NCBI RefSeq assembly: GCF_012184415.1
Contig: NZ_VTOX01000007.1
Coordinates: 180,266 to 244,265 of the forward strand
Reading direction: 5' to 3'
From: Ramlibacter lithotrophicus
GTDB taxonomy: Bacteria; Pseudomonadota; Gammaproteobacteria; Burkholderiales; Burkholderiaceae_C
Length of the DNA stretch: 64,000 nucleotides
Both the position numbers and the translations under genes were made by a program. The notes beneath the pieces are model-generated. The model was not told the DNA's origin. It did no database searches and saw nothing but the letters and a program-made list of their open reading frames with translations. Position 1 is the stretch's first letter, and each line of letters opens with the position of its first letter. Shown here one piece after another: positions 36,978 to 44,632 of this stretch.

Positions 36978-38297
36978 CTACTTGAGGAACTCCGGGGAAA
37001 CCAGCCCCGGCAGGAACAGCACCAGCTGCGGCCACACGATGATCAGCACCAGCACGCCGATCATCGGCAGCAGCATCAGCATCACGTCCTTCAGCGCCTG
37101 GCTGAGCCGCATGTCGGCGATCCGGCAGCAGATCATCAGGCACAGGCCGTAGGGCGGCGTCACCAGGCCGAACGCGAGCGAGACGATGCCGATCATGGCG
37201 AAGTGGACGGGGTCGATATGGGCCGCGGCGGCGATCGGTTGCAGGATGGTGCCGACGATGATGATGGCAGGAATGGCGTCGAGAAAGCAGCCAACCACGA
37301 GGAACACGAAGGAGATGAACAGCCCCGTGGTCGCCCAGCCCATGCCCCATCCCGACACGCCGGACAACAGGGCCTCGGGAATCTTGTAGTACGCCATCAG
37401 CCAGCCGAACGCGCTCGCCGTGCCGACGCAGAACAGCGTCACGGCCGAGAACTTGCCGGTGTCGGAGAAGGCGTGCAGCACGCCCTTGAAGTCGATTTCG
37501 CGGTAGACGAAGATCGACAGCGCGCCGGCGTAGAGAACCGCCACCGCGGCCGATTCGGTGGCGGTGAACCAGCCGAAGATCTTGCCGCCGATGATGATCA
37601 CCGGCGTCATCAGCGCCGGCACCGAGACGGCCGCCGACTTGAGGAACTCGATGAAGGTCGCCCGCGGATAGGTCGGATAGCCGCGCGACTTCGCATAGGC
37701 GTGCACGGTCGCCATCTGCACCCCGACCAGCAGCAGGCCGGGCACGATGCCCGCCAGGAACAGGGCGCCGATCGACACCGACAGCACGCCGCCCCAGACG
37801 ATCATCAGGATCGAAGGCGGGATGATGACGGCGAGCACCGAGGAGACGGCCGTGATGGCCACCGAGAAACTGTCGTGGTAGCCCTCGCGCCGCTGCGCCT
37901 CGATGAAGATCTTCGACTGGCTGGCCGCGTCCGCCGTGGAGGATCCGGAGATGCCGGCAAAGAACAGCGACAGCACCACGTTGATCTGCGCCAGCCCCCC
38001 GGGGAAATGCCCCACCATGGTCCTGGACAGCAGCAGCAGGCGATCGGTGATCCCGCCGACGTTCATCAGGTTGGCCGTCAGCAGGAAGAACGGCACGGCC
38101 AGCAGGATGAACGAGTTGTACGCATTGAAGGTCTCGCTCATCAGCATCATGGCCGACAGGCGCGGCTCGATCAGCAGGATGGGCAGGCACGCGAGGCCGA
38201 GCGCGAACGCCACCGGCACGCGCACGACCATCAGCGCGAAGAAGATGAAGAACAGGACCAGGCTGGCGACGCCGGGCGTCAGGACCGCGCCGTTCAT
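36978..38297 (-). CDS. dctM: TRAP transporter large permease (DctM)
   Basis: The 439-residue membrane protein has about twelve helices with TRAP large-subunit motifs: FAGISGSSTADAAS, IIPPSILMIVWGG and FGLVTPPYGLCLM. It carries out sodium-driven uptake of an organic anion delivered by the DctP-type binding protein. The ATG at 38297 overlaps the dctQ stop in ATGA. The gene symbol reflects family role only. Confidence 0.92.
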   Translation of the reverse strand: MNGAVLTPGVASLVLFFIFFALMVVRVPVAFALGLACLPILLIEPRLSAMMLMSETFNAYNSFILLAVPFFLLTANLMNVGGITDRLLLLSRTMVGHFPGGLAQINVVLSLFFAGISGSSTADAASQSKIFIEAQRREGYHDSFSVAITAVSSVLAVIIPPSILMIVWGGVLSVSIGALFLAGIVPGLLLVGVQMATVHAYAKSRGYPTYPRATFIEFLKSAAVSVPALMTPVIIIGGKIFGWFTATESAAVAVLYAGALSIFVYREIDFKGVLHAFSDTGKFSAVTLFCVGTASAFGWLMAYYKIPEALLSGVSGWGMGWATTGLFISFVFLVVGCFLDAIPAIIIVGTILQPIAAAAHIDPVHFAMIGIVSLAFGLVTPPYGLCLMICCRIADMRLSQALKDVMLMLLPMIGVLVLIIVWPQLVLFLPGLVSPEFLK

Positions 38298-38809
38298 TGG
38301 GCTGGCCTCCCCGCCAGGATGCGCGCGTTGTCGACGAACTGTTCGCCCAGGAAGACGATCCAGGCGAGGCCGGTCAGCGGCCAGGCGATGTGGATCACCC
38401 ACAGCGGGAGTTCGGCCAGCTCCGAGATGCGGTAGATCGCGAACTGCGTGAACTCGATGCCCGCGACGACGAAGACCAGCGCGAACACCAGCGTGCAGAC
38501 GTTGGTGACGAGATTCAGCGCGGCGTTGGCCCCGCGCCCGAGCTTTGGCCACACGTCGACGTCGAAGTGCGCGCTTTCGCGCACGCCGATCATCGCGCCC
38601 AGCATGATCATCCAGATGAAGAGGAAGCGGGCCAGCTCCTCGGTCCAGATGTAGGGCGGGATCAGCGACGTGTAGCGCGAGACGATCTGCATCGTCACCG
38701 GAACGATCAGCACGGCCACGGTGCCGATCAGCAGCCAGTTCAAGAGCGCCGCGAAGCCGGCGGTGAAGCGGCGCCACGCGCTGGGCGCGCGCGGCGGGCG
38801 GGCGGTCAT
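38294..38809 (-). CDS. dctQ: TRAP transporter small permease (DctQ)
   Basis: The 171-residue protein has four helices, with VPVTMQIVSRYTSLIPPYIW and TEELARFLFIWMIMLGAM, the conserved DctQ core. It forms the membrane unit with DctM. I chose the ATG at 38809; a TTG at 38830 would add seven residues. It lies 43 bp after dctP. Confidence 0.88.
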   Translation of the reverse strand: MTARPPRAPSAWRRFTAGFAALLNWLLIGTVAVLIVPVTMQIVSRYTSLIPPYIWTEELARFLFIWMIMLGAMIGVRESAHFDVDVWPKLGRGANAALNLVTNVCTLVFALVFVVAGIEFTQFAIYRISELAELPLWVIHIAWPLTGLAWIVFLGEQFVDNARILAGRPAQ

Positions 38810-38852
38810 CGACGCTTCAGTGCCTGGCAAGATGCTCGGGAACCCCCGATCC

Positions 38853-39866
38853 TCACTTGATGCCGTTGATCTTGGCGTAGATCGCGTCGGCGCCGATTTC
38901 CTTGGCGTAGGCGGCGATCACCGGGTCCACCAGTTTCTTCATCTGGTCGCGGTCGGCGAACGGAATGCGCTTGAGCTTGCCGGCCTTCTCCATCGCGTCG
39001 AGCTTGGCGCCGTCCTCCGACGACTCGATCTGGCGGCCGTAGGCACCCGCCTCCTTGCCGGCCTTCACGATGGCGGCCTGCAGATCCTTCGGCAGCGACT
39101 TGAACGTCTTGCCGGAGAAGCACAGCGGCCGGATCGTGATGGCGTGCTGCGTCATGAGCAGGTTCGGGGCCACCTCGTTGAACTTCATCTGCTCGACGCC
39201 GGCGGCCTCGTTCTCGCCCGCGGAGATCACGCCGTTCTGGATCGCGTTGTAGACCTCGTTGTAGGCGATCACCGTGGGCGCCATGCCGACGGCCGTGAAC
39301 GAACGGCTCCAGATCGGCGCGCCCTGCACACGCACCTTCAGGCTCTTGATGTCGTTCAGGCTGGACGCCGGCTTGTTGGAGAAGATGTTGCGCACCCCAC
39401 CGCCGGCGTAGCCGATCAGCATCACGTCGGCCCGCTGCGCGATCTCGTCGGCGATCGGCTTGAAGGTGTCGGCGTCCAGCACCTTGTTCCAGTGGCCGAG
39501 GTCGCGGAACAGGAACGGCGCGTCGATGAAGGGCGCGGCCTTGGAGAACGTGGACATGTGGGCCGGGGAGACCACGGCGTAATCGACCGCCTTGCCTTGC
39601 GACATGTATTCGAAGTACTGCTTCTCCAGGCCCAGTTCGCTGTTCTTGTGCAACACGAAGTTGACCGGCTTGCCGTAGTACTTCTTCACCAGCTCCTCGA
39701 ACTTCACCATGGTCTTGGTGAAGGCGTGGTCGTCGCTGAACTGCGACGCGCCGTGCAGGGTGATGGCCTGCTGCGCCGCCGCCGGAAAGGCGATCGCGCC
39801 CAGCACCAGGGCCAGGCCGGCGCCGGCAAGGAGGGCGCGACGCCGCGCTTTGACGGAAGTGTTCAT
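38853..39866 (-). CDS. dctP: TRAP transporter substrate-binding protein (DctP)
   Basis: The 337-residue periplasmic protein has a Tat-like or Sec signal (VKARRRALLAGAGLALVLG, cleavage near AAAQ), then ITLHGASQFSDDHAFTKTM and VRVQGAPIWSRSFTAVGMAP. The last contains the conserved Arg that binds the carboxylate in TRAP receptors. GGAGA precedes the ATG at 39866. It captures an organic acid for DctQM; the substrate is not identifiable. First gene of the dctPQM-tauD transcript. Confidence 0.9.
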   Translation of the reverse strand: MNTSVKARRRALLAGAGLALVLGAIAFPAAAQQAITLHGASQFSDDHAFTKTMVKFEELVKKYYGKPVNFVLHKNSELGLEKQYFEYMSQGKAVDYAVVSPAHMSTFSKAAPFIDAPFLFRDLGHWNKVLDADTFKPIADEIAQRADVMLIGYAGGGVRNIFSNKPASSLNDIKSLKVRVQGAPIWSRSFTAVGMAPTVIAYNEVYNAIQNGVISAGENEAAGVEQMKFNEVAPNLLMTQHAITIRPLCFSGKTFKSLPKDLQAAIVKAGKEAGAYGRQIESSEDGAKLDAMEKAGKLKRIPFADRDQMKKLVDPVIAAYAKEIGADAIYAKINGIK

Positions 39867-40325
39867 GGCTGGTTGTCTCCTGGAGTGGTGGCGCTCGATG
39901 CGCTCTGGAGGTGCATTCTGGAACGCTCCGCCGCGAAACGGCAAACTTTCTCGCCACTTTCCCTCGGGACAAGCCAGCTTGACAGGAAGAAGGCGAAATT
40001 ACATTCCGCTCCTTTTTGGCCCGCCCCGCAACTGATGAGCATGCTCTCCTGCTGTGCACGCTGGCCGGGAGCGGCGACTGCCATGCGGGTGCCGCTCCCG
40101 AGGTGTATAGAAAGCCTCGCCGGCCCTGACCGGCGCAAGTAGTTGAATTTGCGTCACATCGCCGGCGCGGGCGGCTCGCGGTGCACAGAGAAAATGTACT
40201 TCGCGCCTGCGGAGCGCGCCCGCGCCGCTCACGCAAGCTGTTGATTCGCCAGCAGAAAACCGCGATCCGCCGAGGTGGCACAACTCGTGCTGAGGAGTTG
40301 GCGAGCACCAGACCGGAAGCGGCGC
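39867..40325. other. intergenic region between dctP and the redox cluster
   Basis: This 459-bp divergent gap holds no protein I can support. It should carry the dctP promoter and the control region of the rightward redox operon. A plus-strand TTGACA at 39979-39984 with TACATT 15 bases later is a weak promoter candidate. CTGTGCAC (40052-40059) and its inverse GTGCACAG (40181-40188) flank the middle part and could be activator sites for the sigma-54 promoter at 40276, but that is speculative. Confidence 0.4.
40276..40291 (+). promoter_or_regulatory. sigma-54-type (-24/-12) promoter of the redox cluster
   Basis: The sequence TGGCACAACTCGTGCT fits the RpoN consensus (TGGCACG, four bases, TTGCW) at all but two conserved positions. 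The invariant GG (40277-40278) and GC (40289-40290) have exactly 10 bases between them. It ends 34 bp before the first start codon, giving a leader of about 24 bases. RpoN promoters need an AAA+ activator; neither receiver protein of the operon has such a domain. Confidence 0.7.
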
Positions 40326-40763
40326 ATGAACACCCAGCAAGCCAGGATCCTGATCGTCGACGACGAGGAAGTCGTCCGCCGCAGCTTCATGCGCATCCTG
40401 GAGGGCAACTGCAAGGTGCAGGCGGTGTGGAACTGGACGCAGGTGGCCGAAGCCATGCAGCAGCACCCGGCCGACGTGGTGCTGCTGGACCTGCGGATGC
40501 CCGAGATGGACGGCATCACGGTCCTGCGGGCGCTCAAGCAGCGCTGGCCCGAGAGCGAGGTGATCGTGATCACCGGCTACCCGACCCTGGAGACGGCGAA
40601 GCAGGCCGTGAGCCTGGGCGCCTACGACTACCTCACCAAGCCGATCAACCCCGAGCAGGTGATCCATGCGTCGAACGCCGCGTGGCTGCACAAGCGCTGG
40701 GCGCTGCACCGCGACCGCAGCGCCGCCCGGGCCCAACCCGATTCTTCAAGGACGACATCATGA
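40326..40763 (+). CDS. single-domain response regulator
   Basis: The 145-residue protein is a receiver domain with acidic pocket VDDEE (11-15), phospho-acceptor Asp55 in LLDLRMPEMDG, switch Thr in VITGYPTLE and Lys in YLTKPINPEQ. There is no DNA-binding or other output domain; only a short basic tail follows. It may act by protein contact, like CheY-type or relay receivers. GGAAG is 7 bases before the ATG. Its stop overlaps the next receiver gene in ATGA. Confidence 0.85.
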   Translation: MNTQQARILIVDDEEVVRRSFMRILEGNCKVQAVWNWTQVAEAMQQHPADVVLLDLRMPEMDGITVLRALKQRWPESEVIVITGYPTLETAKQAVSLGAYDYLTKPINPEQVIHASNAAWLHKRWALHRDRSAARAQPDSSRTTS

Positions 40764-41356
40764 GTGCACTGCGCAAGGTACTGGTGGTCGACGACGATCC
40801 CGTCGTCGGCGAAAGCTTCAACCGGGTCCTGACGGGCAAGGGGTACGCGGTGATCACCGCCGCCAACGGCGAGGAGGCGCTCGCCAAGCTGAGGGACGAG
40901 AAGTACGACCTCGTCTATACCGACCTGCGCATGCCCGGCATGGACGGCCTGGAGGTCGCCGAGCGGGTGAAGGCGAAACAGCCTTGGACGCCCGTGGTGA
41001 TCGTCACCGGCTATGGCAGCCACACGAGCGAGGAGCGGGCCTACGCCGCCGGGGTTTCCGACTTCCTGAACAAGCCGCTGTCGCCCGAAATGATCGAGGA
41101 CAGCGCGGCCCGCGCCCTGGCACACGCGCCACTGCCCGCTCCCGCCGCGGCCGCCGTTGCCGCCGCGGCCGTGCCGGAGGCCGCGCCGGCGGCCGCGCGC
41201 AAGCCGAACGTCCTCAAGAACATGCTGCTGTTCCTGATGGCCCCGTTCGTCGGCCTCGTCTATGCGGTCCTGCTGCCCTTCGTCGGCATCGGGATGCTGG
41301 CCTGGGTCGCGCTGAAGAAGGAACCGAAGCAGGCAACTCCGGCCCAGCCCGAGTGA
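40760..41356 (+). CDS. response regulator receiver with C-terminal membrane segment
   Basis: The 198-residue protein has a receiver domain (residues 5-120) with DDD at 11-13, phospho-acceptor Asp55 in YTDLRMPGMDG, switch Thr83 in VTGYGSHTS and Lys105 in FLNKPLSPE. An Ala/Pro-rich linker (124-148) leads to a hydrophobic segment at about 154-184 (VLKNMLLFLMAPFVGLVYAV, then LLPFVGIGMLAWVAL). A membrane-tethered receiver without an enzymatic output is unusual. Tight coupling to the first receiver and to cytochrome genes suggests signalling at the membrane. Confidence 0.85.
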   Translation: MSALRKVLVVDDDPVVGESFNRVLTGKGYAVITAANGEEALAKLRDEKYDLVYTDLRMPGMDGLEVAERVKAKQPWTPVVIVTGYGSHTSEERAYAAGVSDFLNKPLSPEMIEDSAARALAHAPLPAPAAAAVAAAAVPEAAPAAARKPNVLKNMLLFLMAPFVGLVYAVLLPFVGIGMLAWVALKKEPKQATPAQPE

Positions 41357-41402
41357 CGACCGCCGCGAGCCGCATCCAGAGACTTTCATGCAAGAGGACT
41401 CC

Positions 41403-42785
41403 ATGACATCCTGCCGCACCGCGGGCGCCAGCGCGAACTGGCCTCGCCTCGCCGGCGCCGTCGCCGGCGTCGTCGCGGCGCTGGCGCTTTCGTTCGCCGG
41501 CGCCTCCGCCCATGCCGCCCCGTCCCCCGCCGCCGCCAAGGCCGCGGCGAAGGTCGCCGAACTGTCCGCCGAGGACAAGGCCTGCCTCGAGTGCCACGCC
41601 CGCCCCGCGCAGCCCAAGATGCTGGCGAGCGGCGAGAAGCTGTCGCTGGCGGTCGCGCCCAAGGCGTTCGCGCAGTCGGTGCACGGCGGCGAGGGCTGCG
41701 AGGCCTGCCACTCGGGTCTCGAAGAAGGCCACGACAAGCAGCCGCGCAAGATCGCCAGCCGCCGCGCGCTGGCGCTCGAGATGAAGGACCAGTGCGCCGA
41801 CTGCCACAAGAAGGCGGTGAAGCAGTACGACGACAGCGTCCACTCGGCCCTGGTGCGCACCGGCAGCGACAAGGCGCCGCTGTGCTCCGACTGCCACAAC
41901 CCGCACACGGCGACCTCCCTGAAGGACCAGGCCGAAGCCAGCAGCGAACCCGTGGTCTGCCAGAAGTGCCACGAAGGTGTGTCGAAGGCGTTCGCCCAGA
42001 GCGTGCACGGCAGCACCGGCGACGAGGCGCTGGCCTGCAAGGACTGCCACCGCACCCACAACGTGAAGGCCGCCGCGTTCGCCGACAACATGCGCAAGGA
42101 GTGCCTGTCCTGCCACAAGGAAACCGCGGCTACCCACGCCGAGTGGCTGCCCAATGCCGACCGCCACCTGGAAGCCATTTCCTGCCCGGCGTGCCACACG
42201 CCCGATGCCACCCGGCGCGTGAACCTGCGGCTGTACGAAGGCGCAGCCCCGCACCAGTCGACCGACAAGGTGGGCGTGCCGAAGTTCGTGAAGCTCGCGA
42301 ACTGGGCCAACGGAAACGGCACCGGCGGCCTCGACGCGCGCGCCCTGTGGAGCATGCTGCAGGAATTCAACCAGAACGGATCGGCCGGCAAGATGGTGCT
42401 GCGCGGCCGGCTCGAAGTGCAGACCGGCGAGCAGGCGCACCAGCTGGCGGCCAAGGCACTCGCGATCAAGGATTGCGACACCTGCCACCGCCAGGGCGCC
42501 ACGTCGTTCCAGGCCGTGACCGTGAGCATGGCTGGCCCCGACGGCCGGCCGCTGCGCCACGAAGCTAGCAAAGGCGTGTTGACCTCGGTGGAGTCGATCG
42601 GCTCGATCGGCGGCTTCTACGCGATCGGCAGCACCCGAATCAAGCTGCTGGACGTACTGCTGGTGATGGTGCTGGCCGCCGGCATCGCGTTGCCAGGCGC
42701 CCACCTGACCATGAAGCTGCTCTCCAGGCGCCAGCGTGCCAAGGCGGCCGCCGCGCAGCAGGGCGAATCATCCGGATCGAAGTAA
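41403..42785 (+). CDS. nine-heme cytochrome c, membrane-anchored
   Basis: The 460-residue protein has an N-terminal signal (LAGAVAGVVAALALSFAGA, cleavage near AHA) and nine CxxCH heme sites: CLECH, CEACH, CADCH, CSDCH, CQKCH, CKDCH, CLSCH, CPACH and CDTCH. The paired spacing of several sites is of the doubled-CXXCH/cytochrome c3-like type. A C-terminal helix (LLDVLLVMVLAAGIALPGAH) and basic tail anchor it to the inner membrane, with the hemes in the periplasm. GAGGA precedes the ATG at 41403; an ATG at 41388 is possible. It is likely the electron partner of the cytochrome b encoded next. Confidence 0.88.
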   Translation: MTSCRTAGASANWPRLAGAVAGVVAALALSFAGASAHAAPSPAAAKAAAKVAELSAEDKACLECHARPAQPKMLASGEKLSLAVAPKAFAQSVHGGEGCEACHSGLEEGHDKQPRKIASRRALALEMKDQCADCHKKAVKQYDDSVHSALVRTGSDKAPLCSDCHNPHTATSLKDQAEASSEPVVCQKCHEGVSKAFAQSVHGSTGDEALACKDCHRTHNVKAAAFADNMRKECLSCHKETAATHAEWLPNADRHLEAISCPACHTPDATRRVNLRLYEGAAPHQSTDKVGVPKFVKLANWANGNGTGGLDARALWSMLQEFNQNGSAGKMVLRGRLEVQTGEQAHQLAAKALAIKDCDTCHRQGATSFQAVTVSMAGPDGRPLRHEASKGVLTSVESIGSIGGFYAIGSTRIKLLDVLLVMVLAAGIALPGAHLTMKLLSRRQRAKAAAAQQGESSGSK

Positions 42786-42795
42786 GGAAGTCACC

Positions 42796-43440
42796 ATGAC
42801 CAAGGTCTATGTCAATCCGCTGCCCGTCCGCATCTGGCACTGGGCCAACGCGCTGATGTTCATCATCCTGATCGTGACCGGGGTGCAGATCCGCTACCTG
42901 GACCTCTTCAGCCTGATGTCCTTCCGCACCGCCGTCGTGGTGCACAACTGGGTGGCCTTCGCGCTGATCGCCAACTTCTTCATCTGGCTGCTGTTCTACC
43001 TGTTCTCGGACAGGAACAAGGCCTACCACCCCGAGTTCAACATCGTCAAGCTGGCCGACCAGTCGCTCAAGCAGATGCTGTACTACGGGTACGGGATGTT
43101 CCGCGGCGAGCCCAATCCGCACCACATCGACCCGTACAACAAGTTCAACCCGCTGCAGCGCATGCTCTACCAGATCCTGATGCTGTTCCTGCTGCCGCTG
43201 CAGTTCGCCACCGGCCTGATGCTGTGGGACGTCAAGCGCTTCCAGCCGTACATCGACATGGTCGGCGGGGTGCGGGTGGTCGACACGGTGCACGTGCTGA
43301 TCTTCATCTTCTTCGTCTTCTACATGTTCTTCCATCCGTACCTGGCCACGCTGGGCCACACGCCCACCGCCCACATCAAGGCCATGATCACGGGGTACGA
43401 GGACGACGACCACGGACATGCGCCTGCGGGATCGGTGTAG
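42796..43440 (+). CDS. cytochrome b561-type membrane protein
   Basis: The 214-residue protein starts MTKVYVNPLPVRIWHWANAL and has four membrane helices with heme-ligand histidines: RIWHWANA (helix 1), VVHNWVAF (helix 2), DTVHVLIF and MFFHPYLA (helix 4). This is the layout of the b-type subunits of hydrogenase 1, formate dehydrogenase and thiosulfate reductase. It most likely passes electrons between the quinone pool and the nine-heme cytochrome. AAGGAAG is 5 bases before the ATG. No catalytic molybdenum or nickel subunit is encoded nearby. Confidence 0.88.
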   Translation: MTKVYVNPLPVRIWHWANALMFIILIVTGVQIRYLDLFSLMSFRTAVVVHNWVAFALIANFFIWLLFYLFSDRNKAYHPEFNIVKLADQSLKQMLYYGYGMFRGEPNPHHIDPYNKFNPLQRMLYQILMLFLLPLQFATGLMLWDVKRFQPYIDMVGGVRVVDTVHVLIFIFFVFYMFFHPYLATLGHTPTAHIKAMITGYEDDDHGHAPAGSV

Positions 43441-43448
43441 CGACGCGG

Positions 43449-43736
43449 ATGCCTGCAAGACGAAGCGACATGGAACATGTACCAAGCAAGGACCGGTTCT
43501 GGGACGTGGCCCCCGCCGCGGAAAGGATCTTCGGCCACGTGAAGAGCCACCCCGAGCTGAGTGCGATGGCACTCGACTTCGACTACGGCCTCGTCGACGC
43601 ACCCAGCAGCCGGGCGGTGGCGAAGTTTTCCTGCTCCGCGACCTGCAAGCCGTGCCAGGCCATCGTCTGGGTGACCGCCGCCACGCAGATGGACGGCAGC
43701 TGGCGGATCACGCACTCGCTGCAGTGGGGGGAATGA
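43449..43736 (+). CDS. small conserved-looking protein with a Cys cluster
   Basis: The 95-residue frame (or 88 residues from an ATG at 43470) begins 8 bp after the cytochrome b stop. The core reads AVAKFSCSATCKPCQAIVWV, with three close cysteines (CxxxCxxC), then a Trp-containing end. It has no signal peptide or membrane segment. I do not recognise the family. The cysteines could bind metal or take part in thiol chemistry. Position makes it the last gene of the redox operon; the hairpin at 43769 follows. Confidence 0.6.
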   Translation: MPARRSDMEHVPSKDRFWDVAPAAERIFGHVKSHPELSAMALDFDYGLVDAPSSRAVAKFSCSATCKPCQAIVWVTAATQMDGSWRITHSLQWGE

Positions 43737-43768
43737 GGCCTCGGCGACCTGCCGCCCGCAATGAGAAA

Positions 43769-43799
43769 ACGCCTCGACAGCGTGGAGCTGCCGAGGCGT
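43769..43799. terminator. bidirectional terminator between redox cluster and tRNA-Phe
   Basis: ACGCCTCG (43769-43776) pairs with CGAGGCGT (43792-43799), and CAGC (43778-43781) pairs with GCTG (43787-43790) inside it around a 5-base loop. On the plus strand it is followed by CA and six T; on the minus strand by GTTTTC. It can end both the redox operon and the convergent tRNA transcript. Confidence 0.85.
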
Positions 43800-43806
43800 C
43801 ATTTTT

Positions 43807-43882
43807 TGGTGGCCTGGGGCGGAATCGAACCACCGACACGCGGATTTTCAATCCGCTGCTCTACCAACTGAGCTACCGGGCC
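43807..43882 (-). tRNA. tRNA-Phe (GAA)
   Basis: The minus strand folds as a 76-base tRNA with D-loop AGCTCAGTTGGTAGAGC, anticodon loop TTGAAAA (anticodon GAA), and T-loop GGTTCGATTCC. CCA is encoded (43807-43809). The acceptor stem pairs GGCCCGG with CCAGGCC, which leaves a C-A mismatch at position 5-68. Confidence 0.97.
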
Positions 43883-43901
43883 GGAAGCCGCTGATTATAT
43901 A

Positions 43902-44591
43902 TCAGCCGCCACGCTTGCCCCGCGACAGGTCGACACCCAGCTGCTTCAGCTTGCGATACAGGTGCGTGCGCTCCAGGCCGGTCTTCTCGGCCACGCGCGT
44001 CATCGAGCCGCCTTCCTTGGCCAGGTGGAACTCGAAGTAGGACTTCTCGAAGTCGTCGCGCGCATCGCGCAGCGGCTTGTCCAGCTCGAACAGCTGTCGC
44101 GCCTGCGGGCCCATGTCGACGACCGGCGGCAGCGGCTGCCCGCCGGTCATCGCGGCTTCCACGGTCAACTCGGCCGGCGTCATCGGCAGGCTCGCCGGCG
44201 CCCCGGGCTTGCGCGCCAGCGCCGGCTGGTTGCGCGAGAGGCCCGCCTCCACCGCCTTCAGCAGCTTCTGCATCGTGATCGGCTTTTCCAGGAACGACTG
44301 GGCGCCGATCTTGGTCGCCTCGACAGCGGTCTCGATCGTGGCGTGGCCGCTCATCATGATCACCGGCATGCTCAGCAGGCCCGTGGTCGACCATTCCTTC
44401 AGCAGCGTGACCCCGTCGGTGTCCGGCATCCAGATGTCCAGCAGCACCAGGTCCGGCCGGGTGCGGCTGCGGGCCGCGCGGGCCTGGGCCGCGTTCTCCG
44501 CCAGCTCGACGTTGTGTCCCTCGTCGTTGAGGATCTCCGAGAGCAGGTCGCGGATGCCCAGCTCGTCGTCGACGACCAGTATGTTTGCCAT
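43902..44591 (-). CDS. NtrX-like response regulator lacking the AAA+ domain
   Basis: The 229-residue protein has a receiver domain (1-120) with VDDE at 7-10, phospho-acceptor Asp52 in LLDIWMPDTDG, switch Ser in MMSGHATIET and Lys in FLEKPITMQ. A linker and a C-terminal Fis-type helix-turn-helix (VAEKTGLERTHLYRKLKQLG) follow. NtrX/NtrC proteins normally have an ATPase domain between these parts; it is absent, so this protein cannot activate RNA polymerase with sigma-54 in the usual way. It follows the sensor kinase gene after 41 bp. Confidence 0.9.
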   Translation of the reverse strand: MANILVVDDELGIRDLLSEILNDEGHNVELAENAAQARAARSRTRPDLVLLDIWMPDTDGVTLLKEWSTTGLLSMPVIMMSGHATIETAVEATKIGAQSFLEKPITMQKLLKAVEAGLSRNQPALARKPGAPASLPMTPAELTVEAAMTGGQPLPPVVDMGPQARQLFELDKPLRDARDDFEKSYFEFHLAKEGGSMTRVAEKTGLERTHLYRKLKQLGVDLSRGKRGG

Positions 44592-44632
44592 TGATGTCCT
44601 GATGGTGCGGCGGCCGCGCCACGGAAGTGTTG

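Noticed and set aside
39941..39956. Possible sigma-54 promoter for dctP on the minus strand (GTGGCG...TTTGC).
   Set aside because: GG and GC have 11 bases between them instead of the required 10, and the -24 box is poor.
40181..40325. Upstream in-frame extension of the first or second receiver gene into the sigma-54 region.
   Set aside because: The extension has no conserved residues and would place the start before the predicted transcription start; the receiver domain begins at the chosen ATG codons.
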